NCBI GenBank assembly: GCA_013407085.1
Contig: JACCGJ010024107.1
Span: 62,001 to 126,000 of the forward strand
Length of the DNA: 64,000 nt
Reading direction: 5' to 3'
Source: Atriophallophorus winterbourni
Lineage: Eukaryota; Platyhelminthes; Trematoda; Plagiorchiida; Microphallidae
Positions 9,975 to 21,082 of the stretch are shown here, piece by piece. The number at the start of each line of letters is the position of its first letter. The first letter of the stretch is position 1. The position numbers and the translations under genes were made by a program. Under the pieces are notes generated by a model. That model saw only the letters and a list, made by a program, of their open reading frames with translations. It made no database searches and was not told where the DNA came from.

Positions 9975-12900
9975 GTTAGTAAGTTTCAATTTCTTTTTGC
10001 ATTTAATGTACCGTAGGTTCTTCATATGCGGTTTGGTTTGAGAGCTGAGCTGAAACGTTTTGCGTTGATTTCAAAGGCTGCTATGAACATGTGTGCTATT
10101 GTTCACGTTTGATTTTGCGAGCACTAATCGGCATATTTTCCTAAAGTTTCAAGTTATAAAATGCGATATTCATGGTCAAAGAGACTATTCTCTTTGCAAT
10201 ATTACACACAAATATATGGATGTGCTCTTGTTTTCCATAGTCGTAACTAGTGAATTCCAAACACAACAATCTAACAGCGAATAACAAATCGTTTGAATTT
10301 TTAATTTTATTGTATATTCTGTTACGCATACAGATCGAATTACATACAGAAGACGATGCAAAATATCCGGTGTTAGAACTATTTCGAAAACACTTTGTAT
10401 ATATGCATATGTGAGCATAAGAAGCCGAAAAGCATAAACTGCAGATTTTATTTTAAACAGTAAACAGCAACATATTTTGTGAGGCAATTGTTTCGGCGCG
10501 TGAGCGGATCACAAACAAACTGTGTGTATTTATTTCCCTCATTCAAGTAAATGAATCACTAAAAGCCGTAAAGGTCATTTTCGTAACAAGCCCAGAAGAC
10601 GCTTTAAATCGTATACTGTTTTTCATGCTATCACAAAAAATAACTAAGTTATTTTCCTTAGTTTTACAACCTTGATATTTTTTAATTCTATGTACAAGTG
10701 GGAGCATTCGTGAATGTATACAAGCTTTATTATTTTGGGATTTGTAAAATTGTGAAAAATCGTCATTATGGATATGTACATTGTTCATGTGGTTTAGAAA
10801 GCAAACAAACGTTAATTCCCATGAAATGCCATAAGTTATAATAAATTGTCTCAACACTGGAAACTTTATGAAACCGATTTTGTATCGGTTTACGTAATTC
10901 TGAATGTTAAATTGTAAGTTTTAGAAAACAAGCCGATATCGTTACCTGGGTCGAGTGCAAATTGTTATAAATCACTAAATATTCCAGATTGATTTATTGG
11001 GACTGCGATTGAATGACAAATGTGTTAGGGAAGGTAAAAATTATTAAAATTAGGTTCGCGAGAAGAACAAATCGATGGTCCGTTTACACAGCGTCTGACA
11101 TTCGTAAAAGAAATTATATAATGTGAACAATGTTGATGTTTTTTTCAACAAAACAAAAAATTAAATCAACTAGTATATATATTGTGAATAACAAATATAT
11201 TTACGTTTACACTAAGGCCGTTTGCTAGATTGCTGCGTCCAACTGAATATCTGCCAGCGACCTGACTTACAAAGTCAACGCTATGGTGTTTATTGTCCAG
11301 CCTCAACATTTCCTCAATATTCAGCTCGAGGCTGTGAGCCGTATTTAAAACGTGCTTCGCAAAGGTGGAATCACGATTTAGAATTTTATATTCCCTCTAA
11401 TCCCGTGTCTGTCTACGAAAACGTTTTCGGTATAATTGATTCAAGCGTGAATGTCCATGCAACTCTGATCTAGGCAATGACACGAACATTCATAAAATAT
11501 GATATTGTAAATGATGTTATTACTGCTGAAAAAAGGTGCCTTAACTTTGAGGTGCATCAGAACGGAATGGATAGTTTTCTCAATCATAAACTTGAGGCGT
11601 ACATACTAATGGTTCAAGATTATACGTATTGCTCCACATATGCGAAACACATGGCCTCGAATGGCTTGTAACAAAAAGTTTTAAATAAACCTGCTGTATA
11701 CACCTTCAAATCACGCTGCCGTGCACCTCTTTTCGTTTTTTTCGTCGTTTCTGTCACACTATTAAATGAATTTCCTTCACGCTGTATAAATCTGGTGATG
11801 GAATTATTCGATGAAATTACGTCTCCACATCTGTCCATGGAATGTGTTTAATTGGGAGTTAATTACTCTTATATTTCTCGACTGCAAATATTAGTCAATC
11901 ATTTAGTCGATATAAACAGTGATTTCTAAACGCCAGGTACGATTTATTTGGCAAACATCGCTTGAAATTTATTTGCCAAACACTTATCGGATCATGCATC
12001 GGATATGATGACACAATTATGTAAAAAAAAGTCGTATCACTTATTTTATGCAATTAGGATGGTTTCCCGAAACAGAAATTTGTACAGTTGACATTTTGCA
12101 CAGAAAATTGACTACGGACAATATATCAAGAATTAAATAACACTTTCACACGAATGTATTAGGCGCATTGGTAATAATCTAACGTGAATCGATCTAACCA
12201 CATTGAAGTATATAGCTGAATCTTAGGAACACTTGGTCGCCCGATTGCAAGCAAAGAAATAATGTTTTTTTCTTAAGGTTTAAGAAACTTTAACACGTTT
12301 CTCTTGAAAATATAAAAAGTTCATACAATCGGTTTGTTTCTTTGCGCCGCTATATGAACACATGTGCATCTATGACTGAGACTTCGTGAGGTATCGCGTT
12401 TGCAAGTTGAGCGTGGGTGTCATCATCCTTCGTTTGTGCACTCAATACAATTTGGAAAATGACATAAAAATCAAATGGTATAAGTTTAAGACCTATCGTG
12501 CATTCATATTGCTAACGCACATGAGTGACATCAGATAGATCGGTTTTGTGATAAACGTTCAATTATGTAAGAGAAGGGTCTTTGTCAGTGAAAGGTAATA
12601 TACATAAACGGTGGTCAATTTGCAAAACTAAATTTAAATTACAGCCTTACAATTTGTATTACGCCTATATTGTTTACCGTTCCGTGGGAATGAACAGGAA
12701 CAGTGGTCAATGTTCTACCTATTTTGAATACAGGTCAATACATTATTCATGATCACAGCGTCATACATTCGTTGAGAAAATAACAAATGGCGCTTATGTT
12801 CAGCTGTTTCGAAGAAAACAAATATCAAATTAACTAGTAATAACAACTTCTTACCCTTGCGTCAAAGCACTTTTCTAGTTTGCTCTGTCCATTATAATAT

Positions 12901-14276
12901 TTGCCAGTCGATCTGACTAAACATAGGATGATGTTTACTACCCAGTGTCGAAATTTCCACATTGTTTTCAGCAGAGCTGTGACCCGTATCTAAAACTTGC
13001 TCCGCAAACGCTGAATCACGATTATGGGATTGATATTCCCTTTTTGCCTGCGGCTGTGACCGCAAATGTTTTCGGTATAATCGTTTGTAGTGTATTTCCT
13101 AACACAAATTTCGAATGTTGACTGAAAGCAATCCGTGGCGTATCGATTCACTCGACTTTTTGGCCTTCAATCACGGTTGAATGGTGCGGTGAAAATGGAT
13201 ACAAATGAGCTTTTTGAAAAAAATCTACTGTTCGCAAACCATGTGTTAACTGTGAGAGAGTGGTGACTAGTGAGCTGAAATCTGTCACGTTTCTCAACTG
13301 CTTGAAACGTATCATGCAAATTGTGAGAAATATTTGATTGTGGATGCCACATCGATCCTAAATGATGAAAACATTTTTTACGCATGCTCTGTCTGTGAAA
13401 ATGTATGAAAAGGATCAAACGTGGGTTGATCTGCTCAGAACATTGTTATGCATTATAAGCTGGAGGATTGCATATTGAGCTTATAGCTGTGCATACGAAA
13501 ATAAGGGCATCAATTGTAACTTCACTGGAAGAATAGAATATTATGTTTACCAGTAGAAGTACAGAAAACTCGAAAATATTATGTTCGACGAAAATCAGAC
13601 AAAATATACATCTTGTCAGGTAATTCATGGCGAACGTTAAACTGTTATATATAAATCATATTCTCGTGCGCAGCGATCTCTTCATCAAGATTTACAAACG
13701 ATCATGCACAAATGTTTGCAAACATATTCAACGTAATTTGTTCCAACTTTCAAGATTCCAGTGAGCTACGTTTCTCTAATAAATTAAGATACCACCTAGA
13801 ACCAAGATCTCAAATCAGTACGTTGCTGTGTTCGAAAACCATCAGACCTACAACCTGTAAACGTTTTGTTCGCGAATGAAGCTCTCCAAATTCAAGTGAA
13901 CAATGTTCAGTGAACATAATGGTATTTCTGTGTTGCATTGCGATCTTGATGTTGGACAAAACCAAAGATACTACAACGGAGTTTGTCAATTGAAATGTCC
14001 TCGAAAATCATTACAGATTAATATTACTTACTATTACTTTATAGAATTTTGCGTGATGATTTTTTTATCTGTCAGAATTTCTTGCAGTCATTATTCTTGA
14101 TCTTATGTTTATGTTACGAAACACCTTAACCGCTAAGCCATAATCGTGGCCTGTTCATGTACCTCGGCTGGCCACGGCAATATTGTGCGTGTCTCATTGG
14201 TATGCTATTGAGTGAAAATTTTAGTCGTATTCGCATCTGAAAATTCGAATCAATCTTTTGAATCAATTAATTTTAG
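9975..14276 (+). other. Intron between a1 and b1
   Basis: No exon confidently seen. Most of it is repeated in the third block (about 32,940-37,255), and parts recur at 42,120-45,280. It contains a weak 6-nt exon candidate (12,589). Minus-strand frames sharing HHLGSMWHPQSNISHN occur at 13,167, 35,863 and, diverged, at 44,011; these are probably chance frames in duplicated intron. The plus-strand frame at 13,903-14,100 recurs at 36,888 but not intact elsewhere. Confidence 0.45.
12589..12594 (+). CDS. Weak candidate 6-nt micro-exon
   Basis: GGGTCTTTGTCAG then six bases then GTAATA. In phase it would add a single lysine between split codons. The block-3 copy (35,451-35,456) keeps the acceptor, six-base length and donor. 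The copies at 26,577, 43,480 and 56,360 change the length to non-multiples of three. Six-base exons are known in micro-exon genes, but this may be chance. Confidence 0.15.
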
Positions 14277-14282
14277 AGTCAG

Positions 14283-14294
14283 ATACTCAAGAAG
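14283..14294 (+). CDS. Micro-exon b1 (12 nt, or 18 nt from 14,277)
   Basis: TTTTAGAGTCAG offers two acceptors six bases apart before GTTAGTGTG. The short form encodes TQE and the long form (from 14,277) SDTQE. Both keep frame and phase. Copies at 28,137 (HEQ), 37,268 (IEK) and 45,289 (EKK) use the downstream position, so 12 nt is the likelier length. Confidence 0.62.
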
Positions 14295-15198
14295 GTTAGT
14301 GTGTTTTCATTACAATTAAATTGTTGTGTACATCCATTCATCAGAATCGTATTTCGTCTGACATACATGACATGTAGCGTGAATAAGTTCGAATTTTATA
14401 ACCTATGTCTGTAGATTTAACGTTCAAATTCGTTAATTTAATAAACCACGATCGTAAAATTGATTACGGTCTCTTTTGCCAATTTGCCTCACTTTTCTGG
14501 CTAACGACTCCAGTTGTTTACCAAATCGTTATAATAAGAATCATTCGTTTGATTGATCATTCCTATTAAAGTCACTTTATTTTCACAATGTGCTACCTTT
14601 TTGGGTTTCCGAGAGTTTTCATAGTTAGAAGTCTAAATAAGAAACTGGATACTTGAAGGAACAAAGTTTAGTTCATCGTACAATCATTTAAATTTATGTT
14701 TAATGTGACAGCATTTCCCAATAATATTTACGTTGTTCGGTATCATCACAGATTTCGGGCCCAATCGTCTACACTGCTCAGCGCATATTATAATTAAAGA
14801 GCCTCCGACAAACTTAAACTCTAAATAATGTAACAGCGATTAGCAACATATTTGGTGAAGCAATTGTTTCCACGCGTGAGCAGATCAAAGAAAAACTGTG
14901 TGTATTTATTTTCATTATTCGACTGAATTTCGTAACATGTCTAGAAGACGCAGTGAACTCTAGAACGTTTTCAAATCTATTACAAAGCTAATACATATGT
15001 TAATCTTCTCAGTTTTACAACCTTGACATTGCTCTCAATATTAGTACACATGTGAACATTGGTGATTTTATGCAACCTGTGAAATTATTTACGTAAGGTT
15101 CGCGAGAAAAATACGGTGATTATATATGTTTACATGAGGGCTGAATAATGGATGTACAATTGATATTTCGTGTTTTCTTCCACATTGTTTCCTTTCCG

Positions 15199-15240
<42 letters not shown>

Positions 15241-15258
15241 GATATATATATATATAAT
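15199..15258. repeat. (TA)n microsatellite upstream of exon c1
   Basis: TA-dinucleotide run with a few interruptions, at the position where equivalent tracts occur upstream of the other c exons. Confidence 0.9.
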
Positions 15259-15262
15259 AGAC

Positions 15263-15722
15263 TGGAGACGATGACTGCTGATGAGAATAGCATTGAGGTT
15301 CAAGTATGCAACAGATATACGTATATGAGGTCCATAAATATTGGACTGAGTGGTTTTTCACGGTATGTATGATGGGATCAAGGGAGCTTGGCCCAAGAAA
15401 CTTCGACTTTATCTGGTAAGCCGATTGTCTCAACAGATGGAACACTTCAAACAGTACGGTTCACCGCATGCACTTGAAAATGTTATTGAATATCTAGATA
15501 CCCCTTACACTTGATGAGCTCAAGGCAATCGACCGCTTAGCGAATTGGTGACGACGGAATTCCACCTGAGCTCATCAAATGCGGTAGAGCAGCATTATTA
15601 CAGCCTCTTCACCATTTGCTAGTGCTGGCAGGAGGGGGTGTCCCACAAGAGATGCGAGACACAAAGATCATCACGCTATTTAAGAATAAGGGTGACAGAA
15701 CTGCAACAATTACAGAGGAATA
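15263..15722 (+). mobile_element. RTE fragment (linker to RT region)
   Basis: The fragment matches the central part of the neighbouring RTE copies, including the ATCAAATGCGGTAGAGCAGC region and MRDTKII...NKGD...NNYR-type reverse-transcriptase coding. It is truncated on both sides and lies between the (TA)n tract and exon c1, a place where the other blocks have no insertion. It is therefore an additional insertion or local rearrangement. Confidence 0.7.
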
Positions 15723-15864
15723 ATGTTTTTATGTATACATCTATATATATACTAAATTCAGTGGTTTTCTTCGACTCCGACTCACGTTTTTCATAACACT
15801 AAAAATGGCTTATTTATAACATATTAAGCCATGCTTTATTGAACCAATTTATATTTTATTTTAG

Positions 15865-15891
15865 AAGTTGAAAGATTGAAGAATGTAGTAG
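15865..15891 (+). CDS. Micro-exon c1 (27 nt)
   Basis: TTATTTTAG acceptor and GTAAGTTA donor. Encodes VERLKNVV in the shared phase, again a short amphipathic leucine-containing segment. Same length and flanks as c0, c2, c3 and c4. Confidence 0.78.
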
Positions 15892-16019
15892 GTAAGTTAC
15901 CACATAATCAAATTAAATTCGTCCGTTTCTTTCAGATGACATTGTAATTCACAAACCCAATGAATGGATTAAATTTGGATCTTAAAGTTACATAATATAT
16001 TTGTTAACACTATAGGTTC

Positions 16020-16746
16020 CAAAAATGAGTGATTGTATAGCAAACCTTTTGATAAGTGTGTAGTTACTATAAGGGAATAAAACAAATTTTTAGGGCAATC
16101 ATGGAACTGAGCACTTTCTTAGAACATTTGTGGCTGCGCTTGCTGAACGGATGCTGAACTATTTAAAACTTAAAAATACAGCTGTAGTTGGTTCCAATGT
16201 TGTCACGACCGTGGCTGTTTTGGGGATGAGCTCCAAATTTCAAAAATGCTCCAACGACCCGCGTCTCATATAGCCTCTGACAAGCAAATCTAGCTCCTGA
16301 CCTGCACATGTGGTCCTGTGTGACCCGGCGGAACTGCATCTACTAAGAGCAGAAAGGGCGATTGCTGCTGACCAGCGCCTCAAAACCAGCATGCTTCGGG
16401 AAGGAAAACCTCGCTAGTCCATGAAGGCGGCCCTCCTTGAGGGAAGAAATCCCTCATATCAAACCTCTACTGTCTTGTTGCAACATCCATTAATGGAAAA
16501 GGTTTCAGGATTCAACCTCGAGGAAAAATCCTGAGCAAGATTCTCGTTAGGCAGTGCTAAGTTCATTTGACTTCGTCCTGCCAGCTTCTGCGACGGCATC
16601 GTTTTCCGAACGTCTCAGCCTAGATGTTCCTTTGGTTCCAGTGGTGCTTTGAAGAGAAAGTGTTTAATGCATGGACAACTGCTAGTTCTTTATATTAAAC
16701 TACCATGGCGTACATCACAACGCACCAATAGAGAGGACACTCCATT
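16020..16746 (+). mobile_element. RTE-1 left part (5' region)
   Basis: Matches the 5' flank and 5' region of RTE copies 3 and 4, with GTTGTCACGACCG as the common start of the core near 16,199. It stops abruptly where the hammerhead/tRNA-like array begins and resumes at 21,083. Confidence 0.75.
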
Positions 16747-16818
16747 ATTTGTGACTAGTCATCCGTGCCAAGCCCATCGAACTATTCAAAAAGTTGATCA
16801 CGACGGTCCGTAATGGAA

Positions 16819-16863
16819 GCACTGGACTCGAGTTTCGCTCTCATTTGAGCTCATTAGCAGTGC
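16819..16863 (-). ncRNA. Hammerhead core, unit 1 (core mutated)
   Basis: Same 45-base layout as the intact units, but the CTGATGA box reads CTAATGA, altering an invariant guanosine. It is predicted inactive. The B box (16,885-16,895) is intact. Confidence 0.7.
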
Positions 16864-17252
16864 ATATCCACCGCTTCGGGGGCGGGATTCGAACCCTGGA
16901 CAATCACCATTGTAGTCCCACGCCTTAACGACTTGGGCTACCGTCCACCGTTTGACCGATCGCACTTAAGCGTTTACGAACCGTTCGCCAGACTGGCACA
17001 TTTGAGTAGCTTCGTTTGTCCGACCAGTTCAGAAGGAGCCAGCAATATCTATTGTGGTCGCCCAACCGAACAGATCTCCGTGTCAGGTCTTCTCATCAGA
17101 TACAGTGTAAGCTAACACCGAGTTAATCTGACGGGCATTGTTGTTTTTTTCAAGCGGTATTTGGAGAATAAGTTGTTTATTATTGTGACTACTCATCCGT
17201 GCCAAGCCTATCGAACTATTCACAAAGTTGATCACGACGGTCCATAATGGAA

Positions 17253-17297
17253 GCACTGGACTCGAGTTTTGCTCTCATTTGAGCTCATCAGCAGTGC
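17253..17297 (-). ncRNA. Hammerhead core, unit 2 (core mutated)
   Basis: CTGATGA and helix II are intact, but the GAAA box reads AAAA, changing a catalytic-core guanosine. Predicted inactive. B box at 17,319-17,329. Confidence 0.7.
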
Positions 17298-17683
17298 ATA
17301 TCCACCGCTTCGAGGGAGGGATTCGAACCCCCGACCATCAATATTGTAGTCCACGCCTTAACGACTTATGCTACCGTCCACCGTTTGACCGATCGCAATT
17401 AAGCGTTTATGAACCTTTCGCCAGACTGGCACATTTGAGTAGCTTTGTTTTCCCGACCAGTTCAGAAGGAGCCAGCAATATCTATTGTGGTCGCCCATCC
17501 AAACAGATCTCCGTGTCAGGTCTTCCCATCAGATACAGTGTAAGCTAACACCGATCAAATCTGACGGGCATTGTTTTTTTTCCAGCGGTATTTGGAGAAT
17601 AAGTTGTTTATATTTGTGACTACTCATCCGTGCCAAGCCCATCGAACTATTCACAAAGTTGATCACGACGGTCCATAATGGAA

Positions 17684-17728
17684 GCACTGGACTCCAGTTT
17701 CGCTCTCATTTGAGCTCATCAGCAGTGC
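17684..17728 (-). ncRNA. Hammerhead core, unit 3 (intact core)
   Basis: CTGATGA, helix II GCTC/GAGC, GAAA and GTC cleavage triplet are all present. Helix I GCACTG/CAGTGC is perfect. Only the helix III loop differs (TGGA instead of TCGA). The adjacent B box (17,750-17,760) carries a substitution. Confidence 0.75.
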
Positions 17729-18115
17729 ATACCCACCGCTTCGGGGGCGGGATTCAAACCCCCGACCATCACCATTGTAGTCTCACGCCTCAACGACTTG
17801 TGCTACCGTCCATCGTTTGACCGATCGCAATTAAGCGTTTATAAACCGCTCGCCAGACTGGCACATTTGAGTAGCTTTGTTTGCCCGACCAGTTCAGAAG
17901 GAGCCAGCAATATCTATTGTGGTCGCCCAACCGAACTGATCTCCGTGTCAGGTCTTCCAATCAGGTACAGTGTAAGCTAACACCGATTAAATCTGACGGG
18001 CATTGTTTTTTTTCAAACGGTATTTGGAGAATAAGTTGTTTATATTTGTGACTACTCATCCGTGCCAAGCCCATCAAATTATTCACAAAGTGGATCACGA
18101 CGGGCCATAATGGAA

Positions 18116-18160
18116 GCATTTGACTCGAGTTTCGCTCTCATTTGAGCTCATCAGCAGTGC
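18116..18160 (-). ncRNA. Hammerhead core, unit 4 (helix I weakened)
   Basis: Core boxes and helix II are intact. The 3' side of helix I reads CAAATGC instead of CAGTGC, disrupting pairing next to the cleavage site, so activity is doubtful. B box at 18,182-18,192. Confidence 0.65.
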
Positions 18161-18549
18161 ATATCCACCGTTTCGTGGGCGGGATTCGAACCCCCGACCA
18201 TCGCCATTGTAGTCCCATGCCTTTACGACTCGGGCTAATGTCCACCGTTCGACCGATCGCAATTAAGCGTTTATGAACCGTTCGCCAGACTGGCACATTT
18301 GAGTAGCTTTGTTTGCCCGACCAGTTCAGAAGGAGCCAGCAATATCTATTGTGGTCGCCCAACCGAACTGATCTCCGTGTCAGGTCTTCCCATCAGATAC
18401 AGTGTAAGCTAACACCGATTAAATCTGACGGGCATTGTTTTTGTTTTCAAGCGGTATTTGGAGAATAAGTTGTTTATATATGTGACTACTCATCGGTGCC
18501 ACGTTCATCGAACTATTCAGAAAGTTGATCACGACGGTCCATAATGGGA

Positions 18550-18594
18550 GCACTGGACTCGATTTTCGCTCTCATTTGAGCTCATCAGCAGTGC
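18550..18594 (-). ncRNA. Hammerhead core, unit 5 (helix III weakened)
   Basis: Core boxes and helices I and II are intact, but one of the two base pairs of the already short helix III is lost (C to A). B box at 18,616-18,626. Confidence 0.65.
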
Positions 18595-18984
18595 ATATCC
18601 ATCGCTTCGGGGGCGGGATTCGAACCTCCGACCATCACCATTGTAGTCCCACGCCTTAACGACTAGAGCTACCGTCCACCGTTTGACCGATCGCAATTAA
18701 GCGTTTATGAACCGCTAGCCAGACTGGCACATTTGAGTAGCTTTGTTTGCCCGACCAGTTCAGGAGGAGCCAGCAATATCTATTGTAGTCGATCAACCGA
18801 ACAGATCTCTGTGTCAGGTCTTCCCATCAGATACAGTGTAAGCTAACACCGATTAAATATGACGAGCATTGTTGTTTTTTTTCAAGCGGTATTTGGAGAA
18901 TAAGTTGTTCATATTTGTGACTTCTCATCCGTGCCAAGCCCATCGAAATATTCACAGAGTTGATCACGACGGTTCATAATGGAA

Positions 18985-19029
18985 GCACTGGACTCGAGTT
19001 TCGCTCTCATTTGAGCTCATCAGCAGTGC
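18985..19029 (-). ncRNA. Hammerhead core, unit 6 (consensus, intact)
   Basis: On the minus strand: helix I GCACTG; CTGATGA; helix II GCTC-AAATGA-GAGC; GAAA; two-pair helix III closed by TCGA; GTC triplet; helix I CAGTGC. All invariant core positions that can be checked are present. Type I layout with a very short helix III. B box at 19,051-19,061. Confidence 0.85.
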
Positions 19030-19417
19030 ATATCCACCGCTTCGGGGGCGGGAATCGAACCCCCGACCATCACCATTGTAGTCCCACTCCTTAACGACTT
19101 ATGTTACCGTCCACCGTTTGACCGATCGCAATTAAGCGTTTATGAACCGTTCGCCAGACTGGCACATTTGAGTAGCTTTGTTTGCCCGACCAGTTTAGAA
19201 GGAGCCAGCAATATCTATTGTGGTCGCCCAACCGAGCAGATCTCCGTGTCGGGTCTTCCCATCGGATACAGTGTAAGCTGACACCGATTAAATCTGACGG
19301 GCCTTGTTTTTTTTTCAAGCGGTATTTGGAGAATAAGTTGTTTATATTTGTGACTACTCATCCGTGCCAAGCCCATCGAAATATTCACAGAGTTGATCAC
19401 GACGGTTCATAATGGAA

Positions 19418-19462
19418 GCACTGGACTCGAGTTTCGCTCTCATTTGAGCTCATCAGCAGTGC
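19418..19462 (-). ncRNA. Hammerhead core, unit 7 (consensus, intact)
   Basis: Identical to the unit 6 core. B box at 19,484-19,494. Upstream on the minus strand the unit body has been shortened by several small deletions. Confidence 0.82.
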
Positions 19463-19848
19463 ATATCCACCGCTTCGGGGGCGGGAATCGAACCCCCGAC
19501 CATCACCATTGTAGTCCCACGCCTTAACGACTTGGGCTACCGTCCACCGTTTGACCGATCGCAATTAAGCCATCCACCGTATTGATCACGATCCATAATG
19601 CACTGGACTCGAGTAAGCGCTTTATTCGAACTGTTCTCGACAGACTCGCAGCACATTTGAGTAGCTTTGTTTGCCCGACCAGTTCAGAAGGAGCCAGCAA
19701 TATCTATTGTGGTCGCCCAACTCTCCGTGTCAGGTCTTCCCATCGACACAGTGTAAGCTACACCGATTAAATCTGACGGGCATTGTTTTTTTTTAAGTCT
19801 ACTCATCCGTGCCAAGTCGAACTATTCACATTGATCACGACGGTGGAA

Positions 19849-19891
19849 GCACTGGACTCGTTTCGCTCTCATTTGAGCTCATCAGCAGTGC
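19849..19891 (-). ncRNA. Hammerhead core, unit 8 (helix III deletion)
   Basis: Two bases are missing from the helix III loop, leaving two pairs around a two-base loop, which is unlikely to fold as a monomer. The rest of the core and helices I and II are intact. B box at 19,912-19,922. Confidence 0.7.
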
Positions 19892-20271
19892 ATATCCACC
19901 GCTTCGGGGCGGGAATCGAACCCCCGACCATCACTATTGTAGTCCACGCCTCAACGACTTGGGCTACCGTCCACCGTTTGACCGATCGCAATTAAGCTTT
20001 TATGAACCGTTCGCCAGACTGGCACATTTGAGTAGCTTTGTTTGCCCGACCAGTTTAGAAGCAGCCAGCAATATCTATTGGTCGCCCAACCGAACAGATC
20101 TCCGTGTCAGGTCTTTCCATCAGATACAGTGTAAGCTAACACCGATTAATCTGACGGGCATTGTTTTTTTAAGCGGTATTTGGAGAATAAGTTGTTTATA
20201 TTTGTGACTACACATCCGTGCCAAGCCCATCGAATTATTCACAAAGTTGATCACGACGGTCTATAATGGAA

Positions 20272-20316
20272 GCACTGGACTCGAGTTTCGCTCTTATTTG
20301 AGCTCATCAGCAGTGC
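20272..20316 (-). ncRNA. Hammerhead core, unit 9 (intact core)
   Basis: Core boxes and helices I and III match the consensus. One loop II base differs (AAATAA). B box at 20,337-20,347. Confidence 0.78.
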
Positions 20317-20919
20317 ATATCCACCGCTTCGAGGCGGGATTCGAACCCTGACCATCACCATTGTAGTCCCAGGCCTCAACAACTTGGGCTATCGTCCACT
20401 GTTTGACAGATCGCAATTAAGCTTTTATGAACCGTTTGTCAGACTGGCACATTTGAGTAGCTTTGTTTGCCCGACCAGTTCAGAAGGAGCCAGCAATATC
20501 TATTGTGGTCGCACAACCGAACAGATCTCCGTGCTTCCATTATTGACCGTCGTGATCAACTTTGTGAATAGTTCGATGCGCTTGGCACGGATGAGTAGTC
20601 ACAAATATAAACAACTTATTCTCCAAATACCGCTTAAAAAAACAATGCCCGTCAGATTTAATCGGTGTTAGCTTACACTGTATCTGATGGGAAGACCTGA
20701 CACGGAGATCTGTTTGGATGGGCGACCACAATAGATATTGATGGCTCCTTCTGAACTAGTCGGGCAAACAAAGCTACTCAAATGTGCCAGTCTGGCAAAC
20801 GGTTCATAAACGCTTAATTGCGATCGGTCACACGGTGGACGGTAGCCCAAGTCGTTGAGGCGTGAGACCACAATGGTGATGATCGAGGGTCCGAATCCCG
20901 CCCCCGAATCGGTGGATAT

Positions 20920-20964
20920 GCACTGCTGATGAGCTCAAATGAGAGCGAAACTCGAGTCCAGTGC
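20920..20964 (+). ncRNA. Hammerhead core, inverted unit (intact)
   Basis: Same consensus core as unit 6 but on the plus strand, marking the inversion of the array end. The B box upstream (20,888-20,898) has one change (GGTCCG). Array transcription from the two orientations could give complementary RNAs. Confidence 0.82.
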
Positions 20965-21082
20965 TTCCATTGTGGACCGTCGTGATCAACTTTTTGAATA
21001 GTTCGATGGGCTTGGCACGAACGAGTAGTCACAAATATAAACAACTTGTTCTCCAAATACCGCTTGAGAAAGGGAAGAAAAG

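Larger units (their letters stand above)
14295..15864 (+). other. Intron between b1 and c1
   Basis: This duplicated intron segment is repeated at 28,149-29,253, 37,280-38,352 and 45,301-46,374. It carries the (TA)n tract (15,199-15,258), and in this copy alone a piece of RTE reverse transcriptase (about 15,263-15,722) sits between the tract and exon c1. Confidence 0.55.
16747..21082 (-). repeat. Tandem hammerhead-ribozyme/tRNA-like SINE array (Sm-alpha-like)
   Basis: About nine head-to-tail units with a period of 431-435 bp (starts near 16,751, 17,185, 17,616, 18,048, 18,482, 18,917, 19,350, 19,798 and 20,204) are followed by an inverted partial and a complete unit from about 20,531. On the minus strand each unit has a tRNA-like stretch with an A-box-like TAGCCCAAG, GTTAAGGCG and a B box (GGTTCGAATCC type). 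A hammerhead core follows about 25 bases later. Pol III boxes plus a hammerhead is the layout of the schistosome Sm-alpha family; metazoan retrozymes also occur as hammerhead tandems. Units 7 and 8 carry small deletions. The array is nested in an RTE element, and short matching flanks (16,739-16,746 and 21,083-21,090) look like a target duplication. Open frames inside are non-coding. Confidence 0.85.

Noticed and set aside
14759..14773. Possible 15-nt exon after ATCACAG (SGPN-like peptide in the 28.6-kb copy)
   Set aside because: The donor would be GTCTAC, it is lost in the 45.7-kb copy, and the peptide is not conserved.
16885..16960. A functional tRNA gene
   Set aside because: A and B boxes are present, but acceptor and anticodon stems do not form a clear cloverleaf. 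The stretch is part of every array unit, so it is a tRNA-derived promoter rather than a tRNA.
16933..20871. Several open frames with shared peptide in the hammerhead array
   Set aside because: They are translations of the tandem tRNA-like/hammerhead unit on both strands, without start-site or codon evidence.
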